A stretch of DNA of 64,000 bases from Ascarosepion bandense. Taxonomy: Eukaryota; Mollusca; Cephalopoda; Sepiida; Sepiidae. The notes beneath the pieces were generated by a model, which was not told the origin of the DNA, searched no databases, and saw only the letters and a program-made list of their open reading frames with translations. The stretch spans positions 5,822,001 to 5,886,000 of the forward strand of contig JBBBDQ010000350.1 of the NCBI GenBank assembly GCA_037127315.1, written 5' to 3'. Positions 1-11,378 of the stretch are shown one piece after another. Numbering within the stretch: position 1 is the stretch's first letter; each line of letters opens with the position of its first letter. A program made the position numbers and the translations under genes.

Positions 1-1031
1 ACTATCGCCCGGTTCACACTCCACCCATGTCTATTGAACCGGTGAAGAGGTTCATCCCTTGTTTCCTGTTTAGGATGCGGTTTCCGGTTTTTTCTTTTCC
101 AATCTTTTCACTTTTTTCTTTTCTTTTTTCTTTTTTATTTTTGCTTTCAATTGGAGTAGATAGACTAAACTAAACTATCACCCGGTTCACACTCCACCCA
201 CCTCTATTAAACACGTGAAGAGGCTCATCCCTTGTTTCCTGTTTAGGATGCGGTTTCCGGTTTTCTCTTTTCCAATCTTTTCATTTTTTTCTTTTCTTTT
301 TTCTTTTTTCTTTTTGTTTTCAATTGGAGTAGATAGACTAAACTAAACTATCGCCCGGTTCACACTCCACCCACGTCTATTAAACAGGTGAAGAGGTTTA
401 TCCCTTGTTTCCTGTTTAGGATGCGGTTTCCGGTTTTTTCTTTTTCCAATCTTTTCACTCTTTTCTTTTCTTTTTTTATTTTTTATTTTTGTTTCCAATT
501 GGAGTAGATAGACTAAACTAAACTATCGCCCGGTTCACACTCCATCCACGTCTATTAATCAGGTGACGAGGCTCATCCCTTGTTTCCTGTTTAGGATGCG
601 GTTTCCGGTTTTCTCTTTTCCTATCTTTTCACTCCTTTTCATCTTTTTTTTTTCACTTGGAGTAGATAGACTAAACTATCGCCCGGTTCACACCCACCCA
701 CGTCTATTAAACAGGTGAAGAGGTTCATCCCTTGTTTCCTGTTTAGGGTGCGGTTTCCGGCTTTCTCTTTTCCAATCTTTTCACTCTTTTCTTTTCTTTT
801 TTTATATTTTCTTTTTGTTTTCAATTGGAGTAGATAGACTAAACTAAACTATCGCCCGGTTCACACTCCACCCACGTCTATTAAACAGGTGAAGAGGCTC
901 ATCCCTTGTTCCCTGTTTAGGATGCGGTTTCCGGTTTTCTCTTTTCCAATCTTTTCACTCTTACGTAGCGCCCTGCGCATCAGTGGCGTTACCGCCTTGC
1001 TCGGGATGATATGATTAAAGAAAAAAAAAAG
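1..1031 (+). mobile_element. LINE-A-derived short element: six head monomers plus LINE 3' tail
   Basis: Six tandem units start near 2, 175, 346, 523, 675 and 849 (spacing 152-177). Each opens with CTATCGCCCGGTTCACAC, contains CCCTTGTTTCCTGTTTAGG and ends in a T-rich tract and a TAGATAGACTAAACTAAA motif. The last unit joins at about 961 to a segment with CATCAGTGGCGTTACCGC and TGATATGATTAAAG, then an A-run at 1021-1030. The same tail ends the LINE-A copy at 39131-40908. A degenerate monomer lies upstream of the LINE-A endonuclease region at 57365-57475, so the monomers are probably LINE-A 5' sequence. I infer an internally deleted LINE derivative. The left edge of the window cuts the array. 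Confidence 0.75.
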
Positions 1032-1082
1032 GCCTTGTATAGGGTGAACAGTAACGTGAAAAATAGAACCTCGCACACTTAT

Positions 1083-1510
1083 CCCAGCTTTTTTTTTTTC
1101 ATTTAAAACAAATTCCAAATCTCCAAAACACAAAATTGTTTTTTTATCGATTTTGAGTTCTTTTAATTTTACGGAATTTAATTTTTCTGTTCTTCGTCTT
1201 TCTTGCACGTTTGCATTTACATGTTGTTTTTTTTTTTTGCCAATAAAAAGTAAAAATGGGACCATTTCGTGAATTTATATACAGTTCTTTATGTAGACAT
1301 AGAAGTAGGCACTTTGACTTGAGATAACTAGTAGCAAGCTTGTCTCGCTAGAACAGTTACAACCGAATAGTGAGTTCGATCCTCACTGGGTGCTTCATAC
1401 ATTCGGCCTTGTGCTCCATCTAAGCTACGCCTAGAGAATCGCCATGAATGAATATACAGTTTTTTTATTGGTACCTTACAATGAATAACAACCATGTCTC
1501 GGTAGATCAA
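1083..1510 (+). repeat. dispersed repeat X, copy 1, with tRNA-like segment
   Basis: Matches 5095-5560 along most of its length, including CAAATCTCCAAAACA, CATTTCGTGAATTTATATAC and TACCTTACAATG. The segment 1328-1450 has a B-box-like GAGTTCGATCCTCACT and looks like a degraded tRNA-derived SINE head. A shorter relative lies at 3080-3195. No convincing coding frame. Family unknown to me. Confidence 0.55.
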
Positions 1511-1689
1511 TGAACACTTATCCCAACTTTTCTCTATTTAAAACAAAAGTCTGCAAGGTTCATTTTCAGGATCTTCATCTCCAACAACGTCACATTCTCT
1601 TTCATCCACAACCTAAAGTTTCATCCTTTTTACAAGCAACTTTATCTTGGGAAAAAGCTAAGGCTCAAACCTGGGGTGCGGAGCACTTA

Positions 1690-2385
1690 GTAGATATGTG
1701 TTCGTCATCTATGTGCCCTGTACTTTCAGGACTTAGGCGATCATGGCTTTCCACGTCTCCTCATCCCTGGTGTCTCTTAGTATGTTTTCTCCTGTTACAC
1801 CACGTAACCCTCGTTCCGTCATCCACCTGCTCAAGCTCTTCAAATATGTTATCCGTTGCTTTCCTCTGTCTCTTTTTTTCTTCTATCTGGCCTGCCAGTA
1901 TCAGGTTCTCCAAGCCCTCCTTTCTCATTGCATGTCCCAGGAACTTCAGTTGTCTCTTTCTGATGCTCACTATTAATTTTCCTTTCGTTGCCATTCTTTC
2001 CAAAACCTCATCATTGCTCACGTGCTCGGTTCATAATATCCGCAGCATCCTTCTGTAGAACCACATTTCCGCAGCTTCAAGTTTTTTTCCTCATTTTCAA
2101 CGATATTGTCAAGCATTCACTGCCGTATTGAAGAACTGACATCACATAGAAATCCAGCACTCTCTTCTTTGTTTTTAGTGAAATTTTCCTTTGTCTTAGT
2201 ACTTTACTCAGCTTCAGGAACGCGTCCTTTGTCATACCAATTCGCTTACGGATCTCTGCGTCACACTTTCCATCTTCTGTTAAAACACTTCCTAGGTATT
2301 TAAATGTTTGTACTTGCTTGATTCTAGTATCCTCCACCTGTATTTGGCATTTTGGGTTGCTCTTTTTGCTGATATGTGGGTTGCG
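1690..2385 (-). pseudogene. LINE-B 3' fragment (reverse transcriptase C-terminal region)
   Basis: Minus-strand frames encode the region after the reverse transcriptase core, with recognisable stretches such as FKYLGSVLTEDGKCDAEIRK, SVLQYGSE and RKRQLKFLGHAMRKEGLENL. This tail recurs five more times in the window. It is 5' truncated near 2385 and broken by stops and a frame change around 2050. It ends near the CCTGAAAGTACAGGGCACAT end typical of this family here. It lies head-to-head with another fragment at 2412-2905. The clade is not assigned; an AP-endonuclease-type LINE is supported by the longer copy at 9640-12290. Confidence 0.75.
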
Positions 2386-2411
2386 ATATTTAGACACAAT
2401 AAAAGCTAACC

Positions 2412-2905
2412 AGAGTACTGAAAGAAAGAAAGGTCGCATTAGAAACGAAGAAAAAAGTGCTAGACTGCTATGTGGTATATCTCTTTCTATATGACAGCGA
2501 ATGTTGAACGATCTCTTCAAAGACGGGGGAGAGACTCGAATAAACAGAAATCTGATTATACAGAATGATGCTGAGGTTACCATGGACCGAACACATGAAC
2601 AACGACAAGATTTTGGAGAGGATGCAAACAAAAAGGATGCATCAGGAAAAGACTGTTGAGGTTTCTGAGACATGTAATGAGGAAGGACGGTCTGGAGAAT
2701 CTAATACTCCCGGAAAGAACAGAGGAAAAAAGAGACAGGGGAAAAGCAATGCGAGACATTAGATGGGCTTAAACAAATGATTATCAGAGCAGTGTTTGAG
2801 AGAGATTAACAAGAGGGAAAATATTAAGAGCTACAAGAGACAGGGGCAGGTGGAAGTCCATTATCGCCTACGGCTTGAAGAGATACATAAGGAAAAAGAA
2901 AAACC
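2412..2905 (+). pseudogene. LINE-B 3' fragment, opposite orientation
   Basis: Plus-strand frames give fragments matching the same C-terminal region as 1690-2385 (ETKKKVLDCY, then WTEHMNNDKILERMQTKR). The match runs to the family 3' end (GTGGAAGTCCATTATCGCC...). Several stops and frameshifts. Both fragments are 5' truncated at the shared junction near 2400 and point outward. Confidence 0.7.
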
Positions 2906-4498
2906 TTGAACGAGACGGGAATACGTGAATAGTAAACAGTGAGAATATTCTAAAATAAGAGGATATTTTTTGGACAGTCCGTGGAATCACCGGAGCGTCT
3001 AATTCTCGCCTTATTAATCGCTGATTTCTTTTTATTTCAACCTGCATAACTTCAACATTTTTGAGTCAGCATCAACGATAACAACAAGCAGTTTGACGTA
3101 GGTAATGGTTAGCGAGCTAATTAAGTTGACCGTTACTGAGTAGTGAGTTCGATTCTCACTATGTAAACCTGTGCTTTTGGCTTGTGCCAAACTAATATGA
3201 GCTTAATAAGAAAAGAGGTCGCAAAAATAATAACGTTTACTAGATGTATATTATTATTTGATCTGAAAATTACATGGAGAGACAAACATCTGATGAAAGA
3301 CTAATAACAAAACAGTTGAAACGTTGTGTTGATAATTGCATCAATGGTGAGGGTATTAGCACAACTGTAAATAATGATAGCTTGTCATGCAAAAAATCAG
3401 ACAGAAAATACTGTTATGACACATACGGATCAACAAACTGAGCATAGAAGCGGAAACTGTGCCAGTGATAGTTTTGCTCAACACCGCACATTGCTACGTA
3501 ACCAAAACATAAACCTGAGAACTCGTGCCATGTTCCCTAGTCAACCTAGTCATATCGAGAGTTCCATATGGATGCCATGCATGGCATCAAACCCGTTCAG
3601 AAATATCTAAACTGTCAGATAAATACAACTATTTTCGAAGATAAATGGTGAAAAAAAGATTTGAGGGGTGAAGCCTGAAGTTCTTGGCAAAGATCATCCT
3701 TCTTTAAGCATTGTGGACTGGTGCTGCTGAATCACAAACAAAGAACTGTACCAAATAACAGAAACCACATCATTTAAGGACTACCAACATCAGCAACAAC
3801 TAAAATGGATAACTGTTGTGACGCACCTACCCATTAACATAGTAATGGACTAACTCAACCTGCATAAATACCATGTGACTAGTAGTCACCGGGAGAGCAC
3901 CCCTATGAATCAGACACCCCTAGAGTGACTTACCGAACAGAGACTTTGATATCCAACACCGCTTGCTCGTCAGCTAGACGAACAAGCTGGCATATTGCAC
4001 CATTACCCGTTATTTTGTTAATACAATTGTTTACACTAATCCCGTGTGCCTGTTTTTATTTGTGACCCCTTAAACAGGGTTATATAAATAACCCAACTAA
4101 CTTGAATCGAAAATAATGATATAATCAAGATGTTAACACTTCCCACAAACTTCAAATAGAAGGTTCGAAAGGAAACCCCCAATCAGTACAAGAATGAGCC
4201 ATAACAGTTAATCTGAGTTTTTAAAAAATTGTTTTAAAAGAAAGATTTTATAATCTCAAAACAACATTACTACTGGCTGCTCTGTCAATTAGTGCCAAAT
4301 ATCTCCTTATTGAGAAACGACTAATATTACCGTTGTCATTAACATTGCACATCTTTTCAAGTTAAAACTCGTAACTAAGAAATATGAATCTTTATATACC
4401 TCTGAGTTTACACTAACTTAAGGGACGTCAATTTGAAGTTACATTAAAAACAGTATTCTTATTTGAGGTACGTTATTTTAAGGTGTGTTAAGTTAAGA
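2906..4498. other. unassigned region with a tRNA-like relic and possible LTR traces
   Basis: A tRNA-like relic at about 3080-3195 (TGAGTTCGATTCTCACTATG) resembles the head in repeat X. From 3814 the sequence TGTTGTGACGCACCTACCC, a TATA-like GCATAAATACC and a downstream T-rich stretch look LTR-like, but I found no matching terminus or target duplication. The 78-codon open frame at 3374-3610 has no recognisable domain. Confidence 0.3.
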
Positions 4499-4499
4499 T

Positions 4500-4803
4500 G
4501 TGCGCTGTCGCACAGTGGATATCGGCTCATAACGAGAAATCGGAGAGCCGAGTTTAAATTCAATCAAATTCGTTGCATTCACTTACGCACAAATATCTTT
4601 GGAAAAGGTATTAATCTGTCTCTTCTCCTTTCATCTATGGGTTAAATAGCAAGACAGATGTGGCTCTAAAGTCTTTGTTGGTAACCAGTCTACCGCAAAA
4701 AATAATGGCAATCTACTGTGGGAAAGTCTTCTGCCCCGTTAGTCTTATTTTGAAAGAGACATGATCGCCCAAGCCTGTATTACGTATGGCACTTAACTAA
4801 CAA
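4500..4803 (+). mobile_element. tRNA-derived SINE (family S1), full length, diverged
   Basis: Head TGCGCTGTCGCACAGTGG with B-box-like GAGTTTAAATTCAA. The body holds CTTACGCACAAATA, GTCTACCGCA, GGCAATCTACTG and the 3' block ending CGTATGGCACTTAACTAAC. It aligns over its full length with about a dozen copies in the window. The 3' hairpin conserved in other copies is partly decayed here. Confidence 0.85.
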
Positions 4804-5094
4804 TTTAAGGTATTTTAATTTAAGGTAAGATAATTTAATGCATGTTAGTATTGGGACCAGAACCTCTTGAGTTATCGTGCTCTATCAAAACCATAGAGCC
4901 AACCCTTTTGTCTGCTTGGTAACAGATTTTTGTCGACTTCCATTATTTTTTAATTCATTATTCCTTTTTTGTATTTTTAGTTTGACTATTCCATTAAGTT
5001 TCTTAAAACGAATATTTAAAAAAAAAATACTTCGTCATTTATATGCAAGGTTTTCATGAAGACTTTGTTCGGGTTTTAGACATAATTAATTTTT

Positions 5095-5560
5095 TTTCCC
5101 CCAAATCTCCAAAACAGAAAATTGTTTTTTATCGATTTTGAGTTCTTTTTTTCTTTTACCGAATTGATTTTTTTTTTTGTTCTTCGTTTTTTGTTTTTTT
5201 TGTTTGTTTGTTTGTTTTTTGTTTTTGTTTTGCACGTTTGCGTTTACATGTTTCAACTTACGTTCACGAAAACCTTTTTTTTTATTTTGCCGATAAAAAG
5301 TAAAATTGGGTCATTTCGTGAATTTATATACAGTTCTTTATGAAGACATAGAAATAGGGAATTTGAATTGAGATAACTAGTAGCAAGCTTGCCTCGCTAA
5401 AACAGTTACAACCGAATATGGAGTTTGATTCTAACTGGGTGCTTCATACATTCGACCTTGTGCCACATCTAAGCTACGCTTAGAGAATCACCATGAATGT
5501 ATGTACAATTCTCTTTATTGATACCTTACAATGGATAACAACCATCCTTCGGTAGATCAA
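5095..5560 (+). repeat. dispersed repeat X, copy 2
   Basis: Matches 1083-1510 in order: CCAAATCTCCAAAACA, a T-rich stretch, CATTTCGTGAATTTATATAC, a tRNA-like segment with GAGTTTGATTCTAACTGG, and ATTGATACCTTACAATGG. The T-rich middle has expanded (TTTG runs at 5199-5230). Its right side continues into more tRNA-like sequence up to the Helitron-like end at 5646. Confidence 0.55.
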
Positions 5561-5645
5561 TGAAGACTTCGTAGTGACTTCGATCTTCTATAAGTACTCC
5601 ATGCTTACAACCTTGTACAACAACTAAGTTTCGCTTAGTAAACCA

Positions 5646-5805
5646 CTAGCAGTATAGCTCGGCATTGCTCGGGTGTAATGAAAGCTTTAAAACTAATCCA
5701 TGGTCCTGGAGCTCAGACCAAGCCTAAAGAATATTTGTGTGAAGTTTGGTGAGAATCAGATAAAAATTGTGGATTTGTATAAAGGGCATACAGACAGATA
5801 AACAG

Positions 5806-5836
<31 letters not shown>

Positions 5837-5843
5837 TCTTGCC

Positions 5844-5902
<59 letters not shown>

Positions 5903-6222
5903 CGATTTTCTGCACTATTGTAAGAACTACAACCTTGAAACTTCTGAATATCGTTTCTTACGTCTTTGTCTATGAGTGTATCAAATTTGATTAAAATCGG
6001 ACCACTCCACCCGATTTTTTCGATTATCGATTATCGATATTTATCGGGAGTACCTCGACACAAAACCTAGCTAAGAACACTCGCAGACGTTTATAGTACA
6101 ACTGTGTAAATTTTCAAGAAAATCGGTTCAACCGTTTCGGAGTCTATAGGTAACGGATACACACACAGACACAGACACAGACACATACAGACGCACACAT
6201 TTATAAGTTTAGACTATATAGA
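5646..6222 (-). mobile_element. non-autonomous Helitron-like element, copy 1
   Basis: On the minus strand the 3' end reads CCCGAGCAATGCCGAG, a short hairpin, then CTATACTG and terminal CTAG followed by T. That fits the Helitron CTRR end inserted before T. The other end opens TCTATATAGTCTAAACTT, fitting the 5' TC rule. The body aligns with the plus-strand copy at 53724-54206, including CCGTTACCTATAGACTCCG and TGCAGAAAATCGATAA. Internal (CA)n at 5804-5832 and (TA)n at 5850-5899 are larger than in the other copy. No Rep or helicase sequence. Confidence 0.75.
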
Positions 6223-6327
6223 TTTAGGACTGCTTATAATGAACGTATTTACAAATAATAAAGCACACGTAGACATAAACATGACGTTATATATAGTAAA
6301 ATCCGTATTTATATTCTAAGATTATTC

Positions 6328-7075
6328 TTCTTCATATGCCGTGTCCCTTCGGGACGTAAGCGATCATGGACTTCTACTTGTCTCTTGTCACTCTCAATAT
6401 TTTTCTCTTGGTATCTCTTCCAAGCACTGCTCTGCCATCCGTTTGCTCAGACCTATCAAGTAGGTTTCGCGCTGTTTTACCCATCTCTCTTTCCTTCCAT
6501 CCGTCCTGAGAGTATTACATTCTCCAGGCTCTCCTTCCTTATTAGGTGTCTCAAGAACTTCATTTGTCTCTTCCCGATGTTAAGTATGAGTTTTTTCTCG
6601 TTTGCATCGTCTCCAACACATCAGTGTTGATCACGTGTCCTGTTCATAAGTATCCTCAGCAACCTTCTGTAAAACAACATTCCTGCAGACTCAATCCTCT
6701 CTTTCATCCTTAAGGTGATCGTCCAACATTCACTCCCATACAGAAGGACAGATATCCCACAGCAATTCAGCACTCTTTTATTAGTTTCCACGGAGATTTT
6801 TCTGTCTCTCAGTACTCTGGTTATCTTTTGAAGTCCGTCCTTGGCCATGCTAATGCGTATTCGGATCTCAATGCCGCACTTCCATCCTCTGTCAGAACGC
6901 TTCCCCGGTATTTAAATTTCTTTATTTGTTTTATTTTAGTTTCTCTGACCTGTAGTTGGCATTATGGGGGTCTTCTTTTTACTGATGACTATACTTTCAG
7001 TTTTCTTTGAGTTTATGTTTAGTCCTTCCTTCTTACTTTCTTTTCCTATCTTCTCTAGAAGGTCTTATATTTGAT
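6328..7075 (-). pseudogene. LINE-B 3' fragment
   Basis: Minus-strand frames give MAKDGLQKITRVLRDRKISV, SVLLYGSECWTITLRMKERI and FYRRLLRILMNRT, the same C-terminal region as 1690-2385. On the plus strand the family end is at about 6335 (CCGTGTCCCTTCGGGACGTA). Broken by stops; the 5' limit near 7075 is a truncation. Confidence 0.75.
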
Positions 7076-7651
7076 CACAGCTTTCTTGTGTGCATGTAGA
7101 AGTTGCCGGAAAGTTTTTTCACCGAACCCCTTCCAGAAATCTGTCCAAAACATAATTTGGACAGGAAGCGCTTCTTCATCTCGACGAGAATTGTTTAAGG
7201 TCGATGCTTGTTATCTATACAATGGATATGCTACACGACAGACAATGTGGCCTCGAAAAGTTCAATTCAATCAGCATCAAAGTATATATTCATCGCCACA
7301 GGTTTCACTGGCTAGACCGTATCAATTGCTTTGACGTCAGAAGTCAATGCTCCTACGATAAACTACTCTACGGTATTTTGTTCCGACATAAATCAAGCAG
7401 GAATTTCAAGGATTATTTAAGACGAGCTGGCAGTCTGCTATATGGAATCAACTGAGAAAGTGTTGCTTGTTTTCGAAATATGTAGACGTGTACAAATCAT
7501 GAAAACACTAAGGTCCTTTAAGAAAAAAAAAACGTGTAAGGAAAATGGCAAGCAATAAGCTCGGAAAAGGGAAAACATTTATCCAGAATTCCGCTAATGT
7601 ACCTGCAATGAAAGTGACAGAGTTATATTGTTTGACCATTAATTAAGATCA
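7076..7651. other. no recognised feature
   Basis: Short open frames at 7071-7334 and 7204-7455 have no recognisable domain, and no repeat family could be assigned. Confidence 0.4.
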
Positions 7652-7904
7652 GTACAATTCCAGTTGAATTCATAGCATTCACTTACGCGCAAATACCCTT
7701 GGGAAAGTTATTAATCCGTTTCTTCCTTCCAATTATGGGTTAAATAACAGGACAGATTGGGTTCTATAGCCTTGGCTGGCAACCAGTCTACCGCAGAAAG
7801 CAATGGCAACCTACTGCGGGATAATCTTCTGCCCAGTCAGTCATGTCTCTTTCGAGACATGATCGCCTAAGCGTGTTTCACGTATGGCACTTAACTGACT
7901 GACA
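7652..7904 (+). mobile_element. SINE S1, 5' truncated
   Basis: Begins inside the family at CAATTCCAGTTGAATTC. It keeps the body and the 3' block with GTCTCTTTCGAGACATG, ending CACTTAACTGACTGAC. The tRNA-like head is missing. Confidence 0.85.
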
Positions 7905-8200
7905 TTAAAAATCGTTAGGAAGTTTTTGTTTAAAAGAACTTATTTCTTTCGGATTCTACACCCGCCCACGACACGCTGTAGATGACTTCAAATCGTCTCG
8001 TTGATACATCAGGTTAGAATTCCTCTCAAACTGCTCAGGATACCGCCGACTAGAACCGCTGATAGAAAAAAGTAAGGAATTTTACAATTTTTTTAATTAC
8101 TTTATTTCACTTGGACGACTTCACCTTCTGATCTGAGGTCGGTTTGCCTGTTCGTCTCTGTGTATGTATACACTATTCCTTTATTTGGTATGGTATTGAA

Positions 8201-8475
8201 TGTTCGTTGTGGTTCAGTGGGAACGAGAACTCGCAGAGCCGAGTTCGAAATCCAGCTTAATTTGTGCATTCACATACACGCAAATACCCTTGGGAAATGT
8301 ATTAACTCGTCTCTTCTCCTTCAGCTATAGGTCAAATAAAAGAACAGATTGGGTTGTATACCCTTTGTTGGCAACCTCTCTACCACAGAAAGTAATGGCA
8401 ACCTATTGTGGGAAAATGTCTCGAAAGAGGTATAATCTCCCTAGCCTGTATCCTGTATGGCATTTAACTGACTGG
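8201..8475 (+). mobile_element. SINE S1, internally shortened
   Basis: Head GTTCGTTGTGGTTCAGTGGG with part of the promoter region lost, then GAGCCGAGTTCG and the usual body. The 3' block has lost the GCCCAGTCAGTCAT part and ends TGGCATTTAACTGACTG. Confidence 0.8.
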
Positions 8476-8538
8476 TTCTGTAATTAGCTAAGTTTTTGTT
8501 ATGATGCCCCTTCTACGAGGAATGGACTCTTCCTCTTG

Positions 8539-8539
<1 letters not shown>

Positions 8540-8574
<35 letters not shown>
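8540..8574. repeat. (TA)n microsatellite
   Basis: Seventeen or so TA units. Confidence 0.9.
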
Positions 8575-8576
<2 letters not shown>

Positions 8577-9135
8577 CTGCGTGACTTCCAGAAGTAGCTA
8601 ACAACAGTTAAGTACGGCAGTTGACGACAGCTAGTACGCCGTTGAAGCCATCTACGATTCAGGCAACAAGCAGCGTAACTCTAACGTCCGGACTTATTTC
8701 TATTTACTGCTCATTAACACTTAGTTGTACATATTTTCTTGTTATACTAATACACTGTTTTGAAACTACCTTCTGCGATCCGTGTCTTAATTCTAACCAA
8801 ATTGGTTACTACGATTTTGCAGCGAAGTTTCGCCACAACTCCACAGCAAATTGGCAACGAAGATCCACAACAGTTTCCTCGAAGAAAATCTAATTTTATT
8901 TTCTTTCTTATCACATTCATGTATGTTTTGTTTAATTTTTGTTTGTCTATATATATTTTAAAAGAATCTTTAGGAACTTCTTGTTTCAAAGGACTTACTT
9001 TTTCGTATTTGTTACCGTATTTTCTTTATAATATCGTATTTTCCGGCTTACAAGACGCGCTTTATTTTCTAAACAATACCCTAAAAATGCGTATGCGTCT
9101 TCCAAGGTGAATGTATTAGTTACCAACATGGTTAC
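8575..9135. other. no recognised feature
   Basis: Open frames at 8621-8893 and 8760-9110 have no recognisable domain. Nothing else could be assigned. Confidence 0.4.
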
Positions 9136-9509
9136 TTTTGTGGATTCCGGATGAGAATTCGCACAAAATAATGAACAACAAAAACAGATATGGAGATAGA
9201 AAAGTAGGTTATATTGAACGTAATATACAAACTTAAATGCAGGTTAGTAAATCCAGGAATACTATTAGTAAGAAATAAATATATACAAGTCTTGAAGTGA
9301 AGTCGTTGAAAATAGTATATCCGGGTATGTTATTCTAGCTGAGTGGGGCTCAGAGCTAGTCTCGTCTCTGGGTAACTTCGGTATCTGTCGGAACTCTCCG
9401 ATAACTATAACGGACCTCTATGATTATTCTCCACTGCCAACTGCCACTGCAGTATATGTACAGTCAGTCGAGTCCATTATCATATACTAAAGTGGGAGAT
9501 CCCACAACA
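9136..9509 (+). mobile_element. solo LTR, family L1, copy 1
   Basis: Bounded by a perfect 5 bp direct repeat GTTAC at 9131-9135 and 9510-9514. The right end is GATCCCACAACA; the left end TTTTGTGGATTCCGG has lost the first G of the TGTTGTGG seen in other copies. It aligns with 14307-14920 and 47199-47598. No internal coding region is attached, so this is a solo LTR. Strand is arbitrary, following the shared order. Confidence 0.8.
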
Positions 9510-9639
9510 GTTACCACCATGACATAGATTGTAGTGGGGGTCATTTACTCTACATGACTGACAGTAGTGATGACTCCGTAGATGATAGTTTAGAGTTTTT
9601 GATGAATCCAGCAGTGACGAGTTTTGGGGATCTGAAGAT

Positions 9640-10210
9640 GAATAAAAGCCCCCCTCAATATAGTGGTATATGCACCGAAAACACAAAGAACGGAAGAAGA
9701 AATCGAATCTTTCAATTCCATGCTGGACGATGGCAAGGTTCAGTGCAAGTCACAAGAAATTAAAATTATCACGGAAAACCTGAATTCCAAAGTTAATAAA
9801 GAGGGGGGTTGTCAATTTCGGAACAGGAAATCGCAATGACCGCGGAGATAAATGGGTCCCAATGGTGCACAGCGATTAACCAGATAATAACCGAAACCTG
9901 GTTTCAAAACACCGAAGAAGACTATGGACATAAAGAAGCCCCGAAGGAGAGAAAAAAACAACTACTTAAATATCAATAAGAGATTCAGGAAAGTAATTCT
10001 TCGCTGTAAAACTTATCTTAGCGCCGACTGCGGAGGCGATTCTCTCCCGGTTGTATGCAAACTAAAGATGAAATTTCGGAGTTTGAAGAAACTTAACATG
10101 GTACCTAGACTGCAATACAGCAGACTCCAACGAATAACCTGAAACTGCAGGAAAAGTATAGAAACAGCAGAAAAGAAAATATGGAGAACAAATTGGAAAC
10201 GGGATCTCGA
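9640..10210 (+). pseudogene. LINE-B AP-endonuclease region, relic
   Basis: Reading across two frameshifts gives pieces typical of the C-terminal half of a LINE apurinic-like endonuclease: VYAPKTQRTEEEIESFN, a decayed segment in the place where MGDxN normally sits, FGTGNRNDRGDK, TWFQNTEED, a KEAPKERKKQ segment, then RCKTYLSADCGGDSLPVVCK. In an intact enzyme this domain nicks the target DNA. The frame continues beyond the SINE insertion at 10249 into the linker and reverse transcriptase. Dead by stops and frameshifts. Confidence 0.7.
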
Positions 10211-10248
10211 AATGGGACGCATTAAACGAAGCTCTAGTAACATTAGAA

Positions 10249-10541
10249 TGTGCGTTGTGGTGCAGTGGATATCGACTTGGAACAAGACATCGGGGTGCCG
10301 AGTTCGAATTCCAGTTGAATTCCTTGCATTCACTTATGCACAAATACCCTTGGGAAAGTTATTAATCTGCCTCTTCCCTCCAGTTATGGGTTAAATAACA
10401 GGCAGATTGGGTTCTATAGCCTTGGTTAGCAACCAGTCTACCGCAGAAAGCAATGGCAACCTAATCTTCTGCCCAGTCAGTCATGTCTCTTTCGAGACAT
10501 GATTGCCCAAAGCGTGTATTACTTACGGCAATTAACTGACT
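10249..10541 (+). mobile_element. SINE S1 inserted into LINE-B
   Basis: Head TGCGTTGTGGTGCAGTGG, B-box region GAGTTCGAATTCC and a full body. A short deletion removes part of CTACTGCGGGATAATC. It splits the LINE-B relic between its endonuclease and linker, so it is younger than that LINE copy. Confidence 0.9.
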
Positions 10542-11045
10542 AGTGACATCAGTAAACGATATCATCTCAAAGGAAAAGGAAGAAAATGATTAAATCATCG
10601 ATGAAATTTTTGACATGATGCATAGACAACAGAAAACAATGCCAAGACATGGAACAGAATACGGGAAACTACACAACAAAACAAAGAGCAAATACAGACA
10701 GGTTAAAGATAACTCACTCAAGAACAAATGTGCAAAAGTAAAGTGACTGTGCACGACAAATAAAAGAAATATACATAAAAATAAGGGGACTAACAATACA
10801 AAATACATGTGCAACAACAAGATGCATAAAATTCAAGGTTGGAATGCTCATAATATAGAAAGAAAAATACTTCAGCGATGGGATAGATATGTCGGAGACC
10901 ACGACAAGAGAGCAGCAGATGGCAATACAAAGAAATACCGACGGATCAGAAATATTCAAAAGCAAAGTGGAAGCTGCACTGGCCAAATTGAATAGAAACA
11001 ACACAGCAGGACCAGGTGGTATTGTCATAGAGATGCTGACAATTG
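10542..11045 (+). pseudogene. LINE-B linker and start of reverse transcriptase, relic
   Basis: Frames read GWNAHNIERKILQRWDRYVG and then KVEAALAKLNRNNTAGPGGI. That is the usual linker followed by the RT entry motif, where non-LTR elements have a K-x-G-x-D-G-like sequence. Frameshifts throughout. Cut at about 11045 by unrelated sequence. Confidence 0.65.
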
Positions 11046-11378
11046 TTATGGGGAAACACACCTATTTCTCAGATAGTGGACTCTCCCTCCTATATTAGTA
11101 AGAGTTAACAGAAAGTTAACGGGAGAAGTTCTTAGAAGTTCTTAGGGGTTCTTGGGAAGTTCATAGGAGTTCTTTAGAGTTCTAGTGGAGTTCTAGGCAG
11201 TTGATATTAGTCGGCAGTTAGTCGAAGACTAAGAAGTCAGTTTTCAGTGGAAGATTACCAAGTTCCTAACATTTTGGGTGCGTTAAGTCCATTAGCAAAC
11301 GACATAGCACGGTTATAACCTTCAGTGCTAAAATTACTCCACAACAACAACTTTAGGTGTATTAAATCTACAACAGTG
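11046..11378. mobile_element. possible LTR inserted in LINE-B
   Basis: About 330 bp of unrelated sequence splits the LINE-B reverse transcriptase. It opens TGTTATGGGGAAACAC and nears its end at CTACAACA, which fits TG...CA LTR termini. It holds repeated AGTTCTTAG/AGTTCTAG motifs at 11127-11200. I could not find a clean target duplication. Confidence 0.35.

Noticed and set aside
1761..2303. Plus-strand open frames opposite the LINE-B fragment
   Set aside because: They are antisense to recognisable LINE-B protein and have no domain of their own.
3814..4076. Solo LTR
   Set aside because: TG start and TATA-like box are present, but no matching 3' end or target duplication could be found.
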